Shown: positions 31,261 through 40,097 of the stretch, piece by piece
How positions within the stretch are numbered: position 1 is the first letter of the stretch
Layout: each line of letters begins with the position of its first letter
Assembly (NCBI GenBank): GCA_014762505.1
Contig: JABURS010000041.1
Coordinates: 89,856 to 153,855, forward strand
From: Chromatiales bacterium
GTDB lineage: Bacteria; Pseudomonadota; Gammaproteobacteria; SpSt-1174
Direction: 5' to 3'
DNA: 64,000 nt
Translations under genes and position numbers: made by a program
Notes under the pieces: generated by a model
Databases searched by the model: none
Seen by the model: only the letters and a program-made list of their open reading frames with translations
What the model was told of the DNA's origin: nothing

Positions 31261-31809
31261 ATGCAAAAAGAATCGACCACGAGAAAGACAGCCGAGGCCC
31301 TGCTGATACAGCGACTGTATCTGTCCGCCGTCGTCGCCCTGGTCTGGCTGGTCTGCTATCTCTCGATCGCCGCCCCCGCACCGCATGTCGGCGCGCCGTT
31401 CTCCATGGCCGTATTCGCCCCCGTGGCCATCGCCCTCAACAACCTCGGTCTCGCCTTGCCCGTGGCCGTGTTCTTCGGCACCCTGCTGATTGCCGTCGCC
31501 TTCCTGCTCTGGTCCCTGCCCCTGTGGCGCGGCGAGGCCGGCATTCCGAAGCGCAGTCGCAACCTCGCCATCGCCATCTTCGTCCTTTCGGTGCTCTGGC
31601 TGATGTTCGTCGGACAGGCCGGGGTGAAGGTGCAGGGCCTGTTCCATGTGATCATGATGCAGGGCTACAACGTCCTGATCGCATCGCTGCTGTTGCTGTT
31701 CTACCGGCTCCACCGGGCCGAACCGAAGTTCGGCATCAGCCTCGCCTATCACGGCCTGCTGTTCGCCTGGATCGGCTGGTGCGCCTTCCCCTGGCTGGGG
31801 CCGGTGTGA
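31261..31809 (+). CDS. Predicted integral membrane protein, unknown function
   Basis: 182 residues, mostly hydrophobic, with about five membrane segments (around residues 20-38, 48-62, 64-84, 100-118 and 132-150, with a further hydrophobic stretch at the C terminus). The N-terminal 17 residues are charged and probably cytosolic. No Cys/His metal site or enzymatic motif is visible, and I do not recognise the family. It starts five bases after the macrodomain gene and ends eight bases before the convergent FAD-oxidase gene. Confidence 0.7.
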   Translation: MQKESTTRKTAEALLIQRLYLSAVVALVWLVCYLSIAAPAPHVGAPFSMAVFAPVAIALNNLGLALPVAVFFGTLLIAVAFLLWSLPLWRGEAGIPKRSRNLAIAIFVLSVLWLMFVGQAGVKVQGLFHVIMMQGYNVLIASLLLLFYRLHRAEPKFGISLAYHGLLFAWIGWCAFPWLGPV

Positions 31810-31816
31810 ATCGGCG

Positions 31817-33196
31817 TTAGTCCGGCAGGCCCTTTCCTGCATTGAGCAGGCCCAGCGGATCGAACTGCTGTTTGATCCGCCGCATGAGATCGAGCGTCAC
31901 CGGGTCGATCTCGCGCGCGACGAACTCGCGTTTCACCAGTCCCACCCCATGTTCCCCCGAGATCGTGCCCTCGAGCTCGAGTACGAGCTTGAATACCTCG
32001 TCCAGGCAGTTTTCGGCCGCTTCCAGCTGCAGCGGGTCATCCGGATCGACCAGCAGGTTGACGTGGATGTTGCCGTTGCCGGCGTGGCCGAAGTTGACGA
32101 TGGTGATGCCGTGGTCCTTCGCCAGTTGCTGCAGCCCCTCGATGAGCTCCGGGATGCGCGAGACGGGGGCGACCACGTCCTCGTTGATCTTCTTCGGGGC
32201 GACATTGCGCAGGGCGGGGGATAGGGCCTTGCGGGTCCGCCAGAGCGCCTGGACTTCCTCCTGCGTCTTTGCCAGCACACAGCTCAGGCAGCCGTCGACC
32301 TCCGCGGCCTGCTGCACCGCTCCGGCGGCCGAGTCGAGGCAGGACTCGGGGCCGTCGACCTCGATCATCAACATGCCGCCGGCGTTTTCGGGCAACGTCG
32401 CCTCCGAGTAGCTGCGGATCATCTCGATGGCGGTGCCGTCGATGAATTCCAGCGCGCAGGGGATGACGGGCTGGGACATGATGGCGGAGACGGCGCGCGC
32501 GGCCGCGCCCATGTCCCGGTACACCGCCTGTAGCGTGCGCCTGCCCTCGGCGAGCGGCGTGAGCCTGAGCGTCGCCTCGGTGATGATGGCGAGCGTGCCT
32601 TCCGAGCCAATGAGCAGGCGCGTGAAGTCGTAGCCGACCACGCCCTTGGTGGTCATTACCCCCGTCTTGATCTCCTCGCCCGCGCCGGTGACGGCGCGCA
32701 GGCCCAGCGTGTTGTCGCGCGGCGTGCCGTACTTCACTGCACGCGGGCCGGCCGAGTTGTAGGCGAGGTTGCCGCCGACGGGGCAGAAGGCGGCGCTGGT
32801 CGGGTCGGGCGGCCAGAAGAAGCCGTGCTCGCCGGCGGCGTCCTGCACGGCCTGGTTGGTCACGCCGGGCTCAACCACCATCAGCCGGTTGTCCGGGTCG
32901 ACACGCAGGATCCGGTCCATGCGTTCCAGCGAGAGCACCAGGCCGCCGTGCGTGGGTACGGTGGCACCGGTGGTGCCGGTGCCGCGGCCGCGCGGGGTGA
33001 GTGGCACCCGGTGCGTGTTGCACAGGCGAGTGATCTCGCGCACCTGTTCGTGGCTGGTGGCAAAGGCCACGGCCTCGGGGGGCCGGTGCTGGCGCGAGTT
33101 GTCGTAGCCGTAGGGCCAGCAGTCGGCGGGGTCGGTGAGCAGGGCGTCGTCACCGACCAGGGCGCGAATGGCGTCGAGAAAGGCGGGGCTGAGCAT
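31817..33196 (-). CDS. FAD-linked oxidase, D-lactate/2-hydroxyacid dehydrogenase (GlcD-like)
   Basis: 459 residues. The N-terminal FAD_binding_4 domain (about 35-215) carries TPRGRGTGTTGATVP and the PVGGNLAYNSAGPRAVKYG loop; the C-terminal FAD-oxidase domain shows NFGHAGNGNIHVNLL and ISGEHGVGLVKREFV, which hold the metal/substrate residues in GlcD and D-lactate dehydrogenases. It probably oxidises D-lactate, glycolate or D-2-hydroxyglutarate and reduces quinone or a flavoprotein. No GlcE or GlcF subunit gene is adjacent, so a stand-alone Dld-type enzyme is more likely than glycolate oxidase. Confidence 0.85.
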   Translation of the reverse strand: MLSPAFLDAIRALVGDDALLTDPADCWPYGYDNSRQHRPPEAVAFATSHEQVREITRLCNTHRVPLTPRGRGTGTTGATVPTHGGLVLSLERMDRILRVDPDNRLMVVEPGVTNQAVQDAAGEHGFFWPPDPTSAAFCPVGGNLAYNSAGPRAVKYGTPRDNTLGLRAVTGAGEEIKTGVMTTKGVVGYDFTRLLIGSEGTLAIITEATLRLTPLAEGRRTLQAVYRDMGAAARAVSAIMSQPVIPCALEFIDGTAIEMIRSYSEATLPENAGGMLMIEVDGPESCLDSAAGAVQQAAEVDGCLSCVLAKTQEEVQALWRTRKALSPALRNVAPKKINEDVVAPVSRIPELIEGLQQLAKDHGITIVNFGHAGNGNIHVNLLVDPDDPLQLEAAENCLDEVFKLVLELEGTISGEHGVGLVKREFVAREIDPVTLDLMRRIKQQFDPLGLLNAGKGLPD

Positions 33197-33266
33197 GGTG
33201 GATGTCTCGAAGCGGGGCTTGTTGGCCGACCAGTGTAACGCCTGCCACGCGACGGGGCACGCGGGG

Positions 33267-33881
<615 letters not shown>

Positions 33882-34226
33882 TCAGGCGGCGTCGAAGGCA
33901 TTGCGTATCCAGTCTATCGCAGAGCCGCCCGCCATGGCGATGACGTCGAAACGGGCGGGGCCGTCGTGCGGGTGCCGTTGCAGGTAGTGCTGGGCCGCGG
34001 CGATGAGCTTCTGCTGCTTGCGCCAGTCGATGCTGGCCGCCGCACCGCCGTAGCGCGCGTTCTGCCGCAGGCGCACCTCGACGAAGACCAGGGTCTCGCC
34101 GTCGCGCATCACGAGGTCGATCTCGCCGCGACGGCACTGGTAGTTGGCCGTGACGAACCTCAGCCCCTCGCCGGCGAGGAAGGTCCGTGCCGCCTGCTCG
34201 GCCTCCGTGCCGCGTGTCCCGGTCAT
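33882..34226 (-). CDS. yraN: UPF0102 family protein YraN (putative endonuclease fold)
   Basis: 114 residues. The nuclease-like core is GEIDLVMRDGETLVFVEVRLR: the E-x-D and E-x-(V)-(K/R) residues of PD-(D/E)xK-type folds, with Arg in place of the usual Lys (VEVR). The biological role of YraN is not established. It sits one base after the lpoA stop and before diaA, the conserved order. Confidence 0.9.
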   Translation of the reverse strand: MTGTRGTEAEQAARTFLAGEGLRFVTANYQCRRGEIDLVMRDGETLVFVEVRLRQNARYGGAAASIDWRKQQKLIAAAQHYLQRHPHDGPARFDVIAMAGGSAIDWIRNAFDAA

Positions 34227-34227
34227 G

Positions 34228-36126
34228 CTATTCGTCGACGGGTTTTGTCTCTTCCGGCGCCTCGCTGGCGGCCAGCGTGCGGGGGCGGCCCTTGCTGAAC
34301 TGGGCCCACTTGAGTTCGCGGTGCATGCGCCCCTGGGCGTCGATGTAGAGGTTGCCGGTCAGGCCCTCGTAGCGCTCGTAGTCGCGCTCCTTGAGGCGGC
34401 GCAGGTAGGGGACGATGCGGTAGGCATCGATGCCCAGCGCGAGGAGACGCGGCTGCCGGGCGGCATAGGCGGGCACGGCCGCCTGGATGGCCTGGTAGCG
34501 TTCCGAGGGCTGCTCCAGGTTGTCGAGCAGCCAGGGGATGTCGCTGAAGATCACGCCGTTGAGGTCGCTGTCGGCACGCGGGTCGACGCGGCCGGAGAAG
34601 CTGTGCGAGGTGGCATAGACGGGCAGATCCGAGGCGCGCAGGAAGTCGAGCTGCGGGCGCAGCAGCCGGGCCTCGCGCGGCGTGGCGGCGATGAAGACCA
34701 TGTCCACGTCGCGGCGGCGGCGCGGCTCGAAGTGCACGTCGCGCTTGATCACGTTGCGCACGGCGCGGTAGCGCGCCTGGCTCTCGTTGAGCCGCAGCGC
34801 CCGTTTGATGGCGGGCTGGAAGTCGGCCTCGCTGGGCAGGTAGGTCTCGGCCGCGAGCACGGTGCCGCCGAGCTCTTCCAGGCGCTCGCCAAAGGCCTGC
34901 TGCAGGCGCTCGCCCCATTCGCCCTGGGGCACCAGGCTGATGGCGTTGACGTGTCCGTCCAGCGAGGCGCGTTCGGCGGCCTGGCGGGCCTCGTCCTCCG
35001 GCAGCAGGCCGAACTGGTAGAAGTTCTCGGCGGTGGGCAGCTGCTCGTCGACGTAATTGAGGCCGAGCACCGGCACGGGCAGTCGCCGGTTGCGGCCGAT
35101 GGCGGTCAGTGCCGCCTTGTCGAAGGGGCCGATGACGAATTCCGCGCCCTGTTCGATGGCCAGGTCGTAGAAGGCCATGGCCTCGTCGCCGCGTTCGGCG
35201 ATGTCATAGACCCGTAGCAGCGGGCGTTCCTCGGGATTTTCTTCCTGGTACCAGGCCGCGAGCACCCCCTGCAGCAGGGTCTGGCCGACGACCTCGAAGC
35301 GCCCGGACAGGGGTAGCACCAGGGCGATCTGTTTCGGGTAGGTGGCGTATTCCTGCCACTGGGTACGCAGCCCCGGCAGGATGGCGCCCAGTGCCGCATG
35401 CCCGGGGTAGGCGGCCTGCCAGCGCAGCAGCTGTGCCTCCAGGGCGGCGGGTTTGGGCGGCGTGGTGCGGGAGATGTAGGCGAGGTGCAGCCAGCCGCGG
35501 ATGGCGCGGTCGTCGGTCTCGTTGGCCCAGTTGTAGAGATCGAAGCTCGAGGCCAGGTTGAGGTCTTCCCACAGCAGTTCGAGGTTTGCCTGCTGCTGCT
35601 CGGGGGTGGTCAGGCGCTCCTGCAGCGTCAGGCGGGTGCGGGTGGCCTCGATGCCCTGGCCGGCGGCAAACAGGGCGTCGGCGCGGGTGCCGAGGATGTC
35701 GATCTGCAGCCGGCTGGGCAGGGCGTCGATGGCGCCCGGCAGTTTTTCCAGGGCCTCGTGGGGACGGCGCTCCACCAGCAGCAGGCGTGCCTCGATGAGG
35801 CGCAGGCGGGCGAGGCCGGCGGCATCGAGTTTCCGCTCGTCCACCTGGCTCAGGTATGCTCTGGCCTGGGCGAGCAGCTCGGGGGTGGCGGCCGCATCGG
35901 CGGCCAGCATCAGGTATTCCTCGCGCTGTGGCGAGCGGCTGCCTTCGGCCAGCCGTGCATAGTGGCGGGCGGCGCGTTCGTATTCACCGAGGGCCAGCAG
36001 GCGATCGCCCTCCTCGCGGGCGGTCTCGGGATCGGCGCCGCGCTGGGGCATGGTCTCGCAGCCGGTCACGGCGAAGGCGAGCACCAGCAGCAGGAGCAAG
36101 CGGGATATCAGTCGGGCAGAAATCAT
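34228..36126 (-). CDS. lpoA: Outer-membrane lipoprotein LpoA, activator of PBP1A
   Basis: 632 residues from ATG at 36126 (36150 is an alternative). Residues 1-22 are a lipoprotein signal with the lipobox VTGC and acylated Cys23. The N-terminal half is a helical TPR-like region (to about residue 270), and the C-terminal half is a periplasmic-binding-protein-like LppC domain (IALVLPLSGRFEVVGQTLLQGVLAAW). In E. coli LpoA reaches through the periplasm to activate the bifunctional PBP1A. It is divergent from rsmI, as in E. coli, with 53 bp between. Confidence 0.93.
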   Translation of the reverse strand: MISARLISRLLLLLVLAFAVTGCETMPQRGADPETAREEGDRLLALGEYERAARHYARLAEGSRSPQREEYLMLAADAAATPELLAQARAYLSQVDERKLDAAGLARLRLIEARLLLVERRPHEALEKLPGAIDALPSRLQIDILGTRADALFAAGQGIEATRTRLTLQERLTTPEQQQANLELLWEDLNLASSFDLYNWANETDDRAIRGWLHLAYISRTTPPKPAALEAQLLRWQAAYPGHAALGAILPGLRTQWQEYATYPKQIALVLPLSGRFEVVGQTLLQGVLAAWYQEENPEERPLLRVYDIAERGDEAMAFYDLAIEQGAEFVIGPFDKAALTAIGRNRRLPVPVLGLNYVDEQLPTAENFYQFGLLPEDEARQAAERASLDGHVNAISLVPQGEWGERLQQAFGERLEELGGTVLAAETYLPSEADFQPAIKRALRLNESQARYRAVRNVIKRDVHFEPRRRRDVDMVFIAATPREARLLRPQLDFLRASDLPVYATSHSFSGRVDPRADSDLNGVIFSDIPWLLDNLEQPSERYQAIQAAVPAYAARQPRLLALGIDAYRIVPYLRRLKERDYERYEGLTGNLYIDAQGRMHRELKWAQFSKGRPRTLAASEAPEETKPVDE

Positions 36127-36179
36127 GCGATCAGATGAATGCAATTCCATATGGGGCGCTCACGCCGGGCCTGTCCTGA

Positions 36180-37067
36180 ATGAGCGTGCCAGTATCTTGG
36201 CTGGGGGCAGACGTGTCAATTGAGCCCGGCACGCTTTACGTGGTGGCCACGCCCATCGGCAATCTGGGCGACATCAGCCAGCGCGCGCTGGCGGTCCTGG
36301 CGGGTGTCGACTGCATCGCCGCGGAGGACACGCGGCACACGGCGCGCCTGCTGGGGCACTTCGGCATCGGTACGCCGCAGGTCTCCCTGCACGAGCACAA
36401 CGAGGAAGAACGCAGCGCCGAGCTGCGGCGGCGTCTGCAGGCGGGCGAATCGGTGGCGCTGGTGTCGGATGCCGGCACGCCGCTGATCAGCGATCCCGGC
36501 TATCGCCTGGTGCGCGAGGTGCGGGGGGCGGGGCTGGCCGTGGTGCCGGTGCCGGGCCCCAGTGCCCTCATCGCCGCCCTGTCGGTGAGCGGGCTGCCGA
36601 CCGACCGCTTTGCCTTCGAGGGCTTCCCGGCGCCCAAGGCTGCGGCCCGGCGCCGGCAGTTCGAGGCGCTGCGCGAGGAGCCGCGTACCCTGGTCTTCTA
36701 TGAATCCAGTCATCGCGTGGCTGCCAGCCTGGAGGACATGCGTGCGGCCTTCGGCGCTGCGCGCGAGGCAGTGATCGCCCGCGAGCTGACCAAGGCCTAC
36801 GAGCAGGTGCAGGCCGGCACGCTGGCCGAGCTGGTGGACTGGCTGGCCGCCGACGCCAACCGCGAGCGCGGCGAATTCGTCATCATGGTCGCGGGGCACC
36901 GGGTCGCGGCGGGCGAGGTCGACGAGGCAGAGGCCCGACGGGTGCTGGGCCTGCTGCTCGAGGAGTTGCCGGTGAAGGCGGCGGCGCGCCTGGCCGCCGA
37001 GCTGCTGGACCAGCCGCGCAACGCGCTCTATGCTCTGGCTCTTAGCCTGAAGGAATCGGGTCGGTAG
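36180..37067 (+). CDS. rsmI: 16S rRNA (cytidine1402-2'-O)-methyltransferase
   Basis: 295 residues of the tetrapyrrole-methylase-like fold: LYVVATPIGNLGDISQRAL, AEDTRHTARLLGHFGI, SDAGTPLISDPGYRLV and GPSALIAALSVSGLPTDRF. RsmI methylates the ribose of C1402 in the decoding site of 16S rRNA. The ATG at 36180 lacks a Shine-Dalgarno; a GTG at 36213, with GGGGG seven bases upstream, is an alternative that removes eleven residues and fits the family start well. Confidence 0.95.
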   Translation: MSVPVSWLGADVSIEPGTLYVVATPIGNLGDISQRALAVLAGVDCIAAEDTRHTARLLGHFGIGTPQVSLHEHNEEERSAELRRRLQAGESVALVSDAGTPLISDPGYRLVREVRGAGLAVVPVPGPSALIAALSVSGLPTDRFAFEGFPAPKAAARRRQFEALREEPRTLVFYESSHRVAASLEDMRAAFGAAREAVIARELTKAYEQVQAGTLAELVDWLAADANRERGEFVIMVAGHRVAAGEVDEAEARRVLGLLLEELPVKAAARLAAELLDQPRNALYALALSLKESGR

Positions 37068-37242
37068 GGAGCCTGCCCGGGGCGTGGCCTCCGCTCTCGC
37101 GAGGGGGGGAACTCCCGCCTTTCACGGAAGCGGCAGACCATCACAAAATCGCCCGCTCGAAGGCGATAGATTGCACGGTAGGCAGGGGCTTGTAGCGGCC
37201 TTCTGCATCCGAATATCAGCGACTCCGCCCGAGGAAACCCCC

Positions 37243-37731
37243 ATGTCCGACCGTGAACTCGAATACAACTTCAGCGAAGGGAAGCGTTTCTTCAAGATCC
37301 GCAACTACGACATCGCGGTGGAATTCTTCCGTGAATGCAGCGAGAGCGTCGGGCCCGGCGACACCTACTACAATCGTTACCGCTCCTGGCTGGGCATGGC
37401 CCAGGCCTTTGCCGGGGACATGGGCGGCGTGGTCCTCTGCCGCGTGGCGGCCAAGGAAGAGGCCCGCGATCCGGAGGTGCTGGTGAATCTGGCCAAGGCC
37501 GAACTCACTCAGCGCAACCGGGCCAAGGCCCTGGATGCGCTGTACATGGCCCGCAAGATCAACCCGCATATCCCCGAGATCGGTGAGCTGATCGAGCGAC
37601 TCGACCGCCGCCGCAAGCCGGCCATCCCCTTCCTGCCGCGCAACAACGTCCTCAACCGGCTGATCGGCCGGGCCACCTACGAGCTGCAGCGCCGCCGCGA
37701 GCCGAAGAAAACCCCCGCCTCGGAGTCCTGA
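37243..37731 (+). CDS. Small TPR-like protein of unknown function
   Basis: 162 residues from ATG at 37243 (GAGGAAA upstream). The sequence contains two to three degenerate tetratricopeptide-like helical pairs: FSEGKRFFKIRNYDIAVEFF, then YRSWLGMAQAFAGD, then PEVLVNLAKAELTQRNRAKALDAL. No signal peptide or membrane segment is seen; the C terminus is basic. TPR proteins usually mediate protein contacts. It is located between rsmI and rnpB, with the rnpB promoter overlapping its stop codon. Partner and function are unknown. Confidence 0.75.
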   Translation: MSDRELEYNFSEGKRFFKIRNYDIAVEFFRECSESVGPGDTYYNRYRSWLGMAQAFAGDMGGVVLCRVAAKEEARDPEVLVNLAKAELTQRNRAKALDALYMARKINPHIPEIGELIERLDRRRKPAIPFLPRNNVLNRLIGRATYELQRRREPKKTPASES

Positions 37732-37734
37732 TTC

Positions 37735-37743
37735 TGCTAGAAT
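37735..37743 (+). promoter_or_regulatory. Extended -10 promoter of rnpB
   Basis: TGC followed by TAGAAT (37738-37743) is an extended -10 element, placed correctly for a start at 37750-37751, the first bases of the P1 helix. No -35 box is visible 16-18 bp upstream. The extended element begins four bases after the stop codon of the TPR-like gene. Confidence 0.6.
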
Positions 37744-37750
37744 CGCCGCC

Positions 37751-38100
37751 GGGAGTCGGCCGGATGATCGCTGCACGCTTCGCGTGTGGAGGAAAGTCCG
37801 GGCTCCATAGGGCAGGGTGCCAGGTAACGCCTGGGCGGCGAAAGCCGACGGAAAGTGCCACAGAAAACATACCGCCGATGGCCTACGGGCACAGGTAAGG
37901 GTGAAAAGGTGCGGTAAGAGCGCACCGCGCGGGTGGCAACACGCCGTGGCAGGGTAAACCCCACCCGGAGCAAGGCCAAATAGGGGTGCATTGGTGTGGC
38001 CCGCATCGCACCCGGGTAGGCCGCTACAGGCGCGCGGCGACGCGCGTCGCAGATGAATGATCGTCCTCGACAGAACCCGGCTTACAGGCCGGCTCCCCCT
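37751..38100 (+). ncRNA. rnpB: RNase P RNA, bacterial class A
   Basis: About 350 nt, the catalytic RNA that trims the 5' leader of tRNA precursors. It has the universal 5' core GAGGAAAGTCCGGGCTCCAT near 37789, GGCAGGGTGCCAGGTAACGCC after it, the AGGTAAGGGTGAAA and GGTAAGAGCGCACCGC blocks, GAGCAAGGCCAAATAGG, and the 3' core AGATGAATGATCGTCC with ACAGAACCCGGCTTA. The ends pair as helix P1 (37752-37761 with 38087-38096). Ends are given to within a few bases. Reading frames across this stretch are not genes. Confidence 0.97.
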
Positions 38101-38336
38101 AATTCCTGTTTCCAGCGATCACCCTCCACCGTTCCCCACCCGGGCGCGCATCCGCCGCCCGTGGCCTGCCGGGTTCAGGTCTGAACTTAAAGTAACTTCT
38201 CAGCATGAATGCCCAATCTCATGAATCCCTGCGGGTTCTTCCCGGGCGTGAATGTGAACTGTTCCCCACCTTCGCAAGCTGCTCCTAAGTCGTTGTCACA
38301 TAAACGGTTTTATGGGGCGGCAAGACGCGTTTTCCC
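38101..38336. other. Gene-free leader region between rnpB and the mra promoter
   Basis: No supportable ORF. The 10-mer GTTCCCCACC occurs twice, at 38131-38140 and 38261-38270, exactly 130 bp apart. Its reverse complement GGTGGGGAAC resembles the MraZ boxes downstream of the mra promoter. No clear intrinsic terminator for rnpB was found; a short GC-rich stem near 38141-38159 is not followed by T residues. Confidence 0.5.
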
Positions 38337-38365
38337 TTGACAATACCCAGTCTGGCGACCATAGT
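38337..38365 (+). promoter_or_regulatory. Pmra, promoter of the mra/dcw cluster
   Basis: A perfect TTGACA (38337-38342), a 17-bp spacer and CATAGT (38360-38365, 4 of 6). The start would be near 38372, immediately before the MraZ boxes. It drives mraZ and, by read-through, the long run of overlapping cell-wall and division genes. Confidence 0.75.
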
Positions 38366-38373
38366 GTAGGAAA

Positions 38374-38400
38374 GTGGGGGAACGTGGGGGAGAGTGGTTT
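38374..38400 (+). promoter_or_regulatory. MraZ operator: three direct repeats at 10-bp spacing
   Basis: GTGGGGGAAC (38374), GTGGGGGAGA (38384) and the shorter GTGGTTT (38394) repeat with a 10-bp period just downstream of the Pmra start. MraZ of E. coli binds TGGG-type repeats spaced by one helical turn to repress its own operon. The match in position and spacing makes autoregulation by the adjacent mraZ very likely; the third repeat is degenerate. Confidence 0.8.
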
Positions 38401-38423
38401 TTCTCCCTCCGCTGGAGGACGTG

Positions 38424-38876
38424 TTGTTCCGAGGGGTCAACAACCTGAACCTGGATGCCAAGGGTCGCGTCGCGATCCCGGCACGCTATCGCGACCGCCT
38501 GACCGAGGCGGCCGATGGTCGTCTCGTGGTCACGGTGGACCGCGACGGTTGTCTCCTTCTCTATCCCTTCCCCGAATGGGAGCGCATCGAGCAGGCCCTG
38601 ATGGCGCGCCCCAACATGGACAAGCAGGTGCGACGCCTGCAGCGCCTGCTGCTGGGTCATGCCACCGAGTGCGAGCTGGACTCCCAGGGGCGTATCCTGC
38701 TGCCCACCCCGCTGCGCGAGTTTGCCCGTCTCGATAAGAAGGCGGTACTCGTCGGGCAGGGCAACAAGTTCGAGCTCTGGGACGAGGACACCTGGGTCGG
38801 GCAGCGTGACGCCTGGCTCAGGGAGGAAGAGGAATCCGGCGAGCTCAGTGCGGCGCTCGAGTCGCTGTCGCTCTGA
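38424..38876 (+). CDS. mraZ: Transcriptional regulator / division protein MraZ
   Basis: 150 residues when started at TTG 38424; GGAGG (38414-38418) is at the ideal five-base distance, and the product begins [15 protein letters not shown], which matches E. coli MraZ (MFRG...NLDSKGR). The ORF is open further upstream through GTG codons, but those lie over the operator or too near the ribosome binding site. Two SpoVT-AbrB-like repeats hold the DxxGR motifs ([10 protein letters not shown] and [10 protein letters not shown]). MraZ forms a ring that binds its own promoter. It is the first gene of the dcw cluster. Confidence 0.92.
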   Translation: MFRGVNNLNLDAKGRVAIPARYRDRLTEAADGRLVVTVDRDGCLLLYPFPEWERIEQALMARPNMDKQVRRLQRLLLGHATECELDSQGRILLPTPLREFARLDKKAVLVGQGNKFELWDEDTWVGQRDAWLREEEESGELSAALESLSL

Positions 38877-38877
38877 C

Positions 38878-39813
38878 ATGGGCGCCCGACACGATCATCG
38901 CTCGGTGCTGCTGGATGCAGCCATCGAGGGTCTGAATATCCGGGCCGACGGGGTCTATGTGGATGGGACCTTCGGCCGCGGCGGGCACAGCGCCGCGATA
39001 CTCGAGTGCCTGGGGCCGCAGGGGCGGTTGTTCGGGTTCGACAAGGACCCGGCGGCCGTGGCCGCCGCCCGGGAGCGTTTCGGGCAGGATGCACGGTTTT
39101 CGATCACACACGGGTCTTTCGTGATGATGGCGGACGTGGTGGAGCAGGCAGGACTGACGGGCCGGGTCGACGGGGTGCTCCTCGACCTGGGGGTCTCCTC
39201 GCCGCAGCTCGACGATGCCGGCCGCGGCTTCAGCTTCATGCGGGAAGGCCCGCTGGACATGCGCATGAACCCGGAGGCGGGTGAATCGGCCGCCGACTGG
39301 CTGGCGCATGCCGAGGAAAAGGAGATCGCCGACGTGCTCTGGCACTACGGCGAAGAGAGGTTCTCGCGCCGCATCGCGCGGGCCGTGGTCGCGACCCGCG
39401 CCGAGGCGCCGCTGCGCACCACGCAGGACTTCGTGCGGCTCATCGAGCAGGCAGTGCCCCGACGCGAGAAGCACAAGCATCCGGCCACGCGCAGCTTTCA
39501 GGCTGTCCGCATATTCGTGAATCGCGAATTGGCTGATCTGGAAGACCTGCTTGTTCGCGTACCGCGAATGCTGGCGCCCGGCGGGCGCCTGGTGGTGATC
39601 AGCTTCCACTCGCTGGAAGACCGCCTCGTGAAGCGCTTCATGCGCAACGAGTCCCAGGGCCGGCCCCTGCCGAAGGGGCTGCCGGTGATGGGTGGCCCTG
39701 AGGGGCGCACGCTGCGCCTGGTCGGCAAGGCGCAGCGCCCGGGCGAGGCCGAGGTGGCGGCGAATCCGCGGGCACGAAGCGCCGTGCTGCGCGTGGCGGA
39801 GCGGCTGGCATGA
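38878..39813 (+). CDS. rsmH: 16S rRNA (cytosine1402-N4)-methyltransferase
   Basis: 311 residues from ATG at 38878, one base after the mraZ stop. SAM motif [15 protein letters not shown], then [18 protein letters not shown] and the C-terminal [14 protein letters not shown]. RsmH methylates N4 of C1402 in 16S rRNA, the same nucleotide whose ribose is methylated by RsmI, also encoded here. It overlaps ftsL by four bases. Confidence 0.97.
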   Translation: MGARHDHRSVLLDAAIEGLNIRADGVYVDGTFGRGGHSAAILECLGPQGRLFGFDKDPAAVAAARERFGQDARFSITHGSFVMMADVVEQAGLTGRVDGVLLDLGVSSPQLDDAGRGFSFMREGPLDMRMNPEAGESAADWLAHAEEKEIADVLWHYGEERFSRRIARAVVATRAEAPLRTTQDFVRLIEQAVPRREKHKHPATRSFQAVRIFVNRELADLEDLLVRVPRMLAPGGRLVVISFHSLEDRLVKRFMRNESQGRPLPKGLPVMGGPEGRTLRLVGKAQRPGEAEVAANPRARSAVLRVAERLA

Positions 39814-40091
39814 CCTGGCGGGTGATGCTGCCGTCGCTGCTGGCCCTGCTGGTGCTGGCCTCGGCCGTGGGCGTGGTGGCGACCAAGCACCAGAGCCGCA
39901 AGCTCTTCGTCGAGCTGGAGCGGCTCACGGTGGAGCGCGACGAGTTGAATATCGACTGGGGGCGGCTGCAGCTGGAGCAGAGCACCTGGTCCACGCATGG
40001 ACGCATCGAGCAGGTGGCGCATGAGCGGTTGCAGATGCGCCTGCCAGGGGCGGCGGAGATCAGGATCGTGGTGCCCGATTCGGGGCGGTGA
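39810..40091 (+). CDS. ftsL: Cell division protein FtsL
   Basis: 93 residues: short cytosolic tail, one membrane helix (about 6-25) and a periplasmic coiled coil ([20 protein letters not shown]). This is the bitopic FtsL layout; sequence conservation is low, so position between rsmH and ftsI supports the call. FtsL with FtsB and FtsQ signals activation of FtsWI. ATG overlaps the rsmH stop (ATGA). Confidence 0.92.
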   Translation: MTWRVMLPSLLALLVLASAVGVVATKHQSRKLFVELERLTVERDELNIDWGRLQLEQSTWSTHGRIEQVAHERLQMRLPGAAEIRIVVPDSGR

Positions 40092-40097
40092 GAAGGC

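Noticed and set aside
37737..38006. Short frames over the rnpB region
   Set aside because: The stretch is RNase P RNA by its conserved core and P1 pairing; the frames have no homology-like features.
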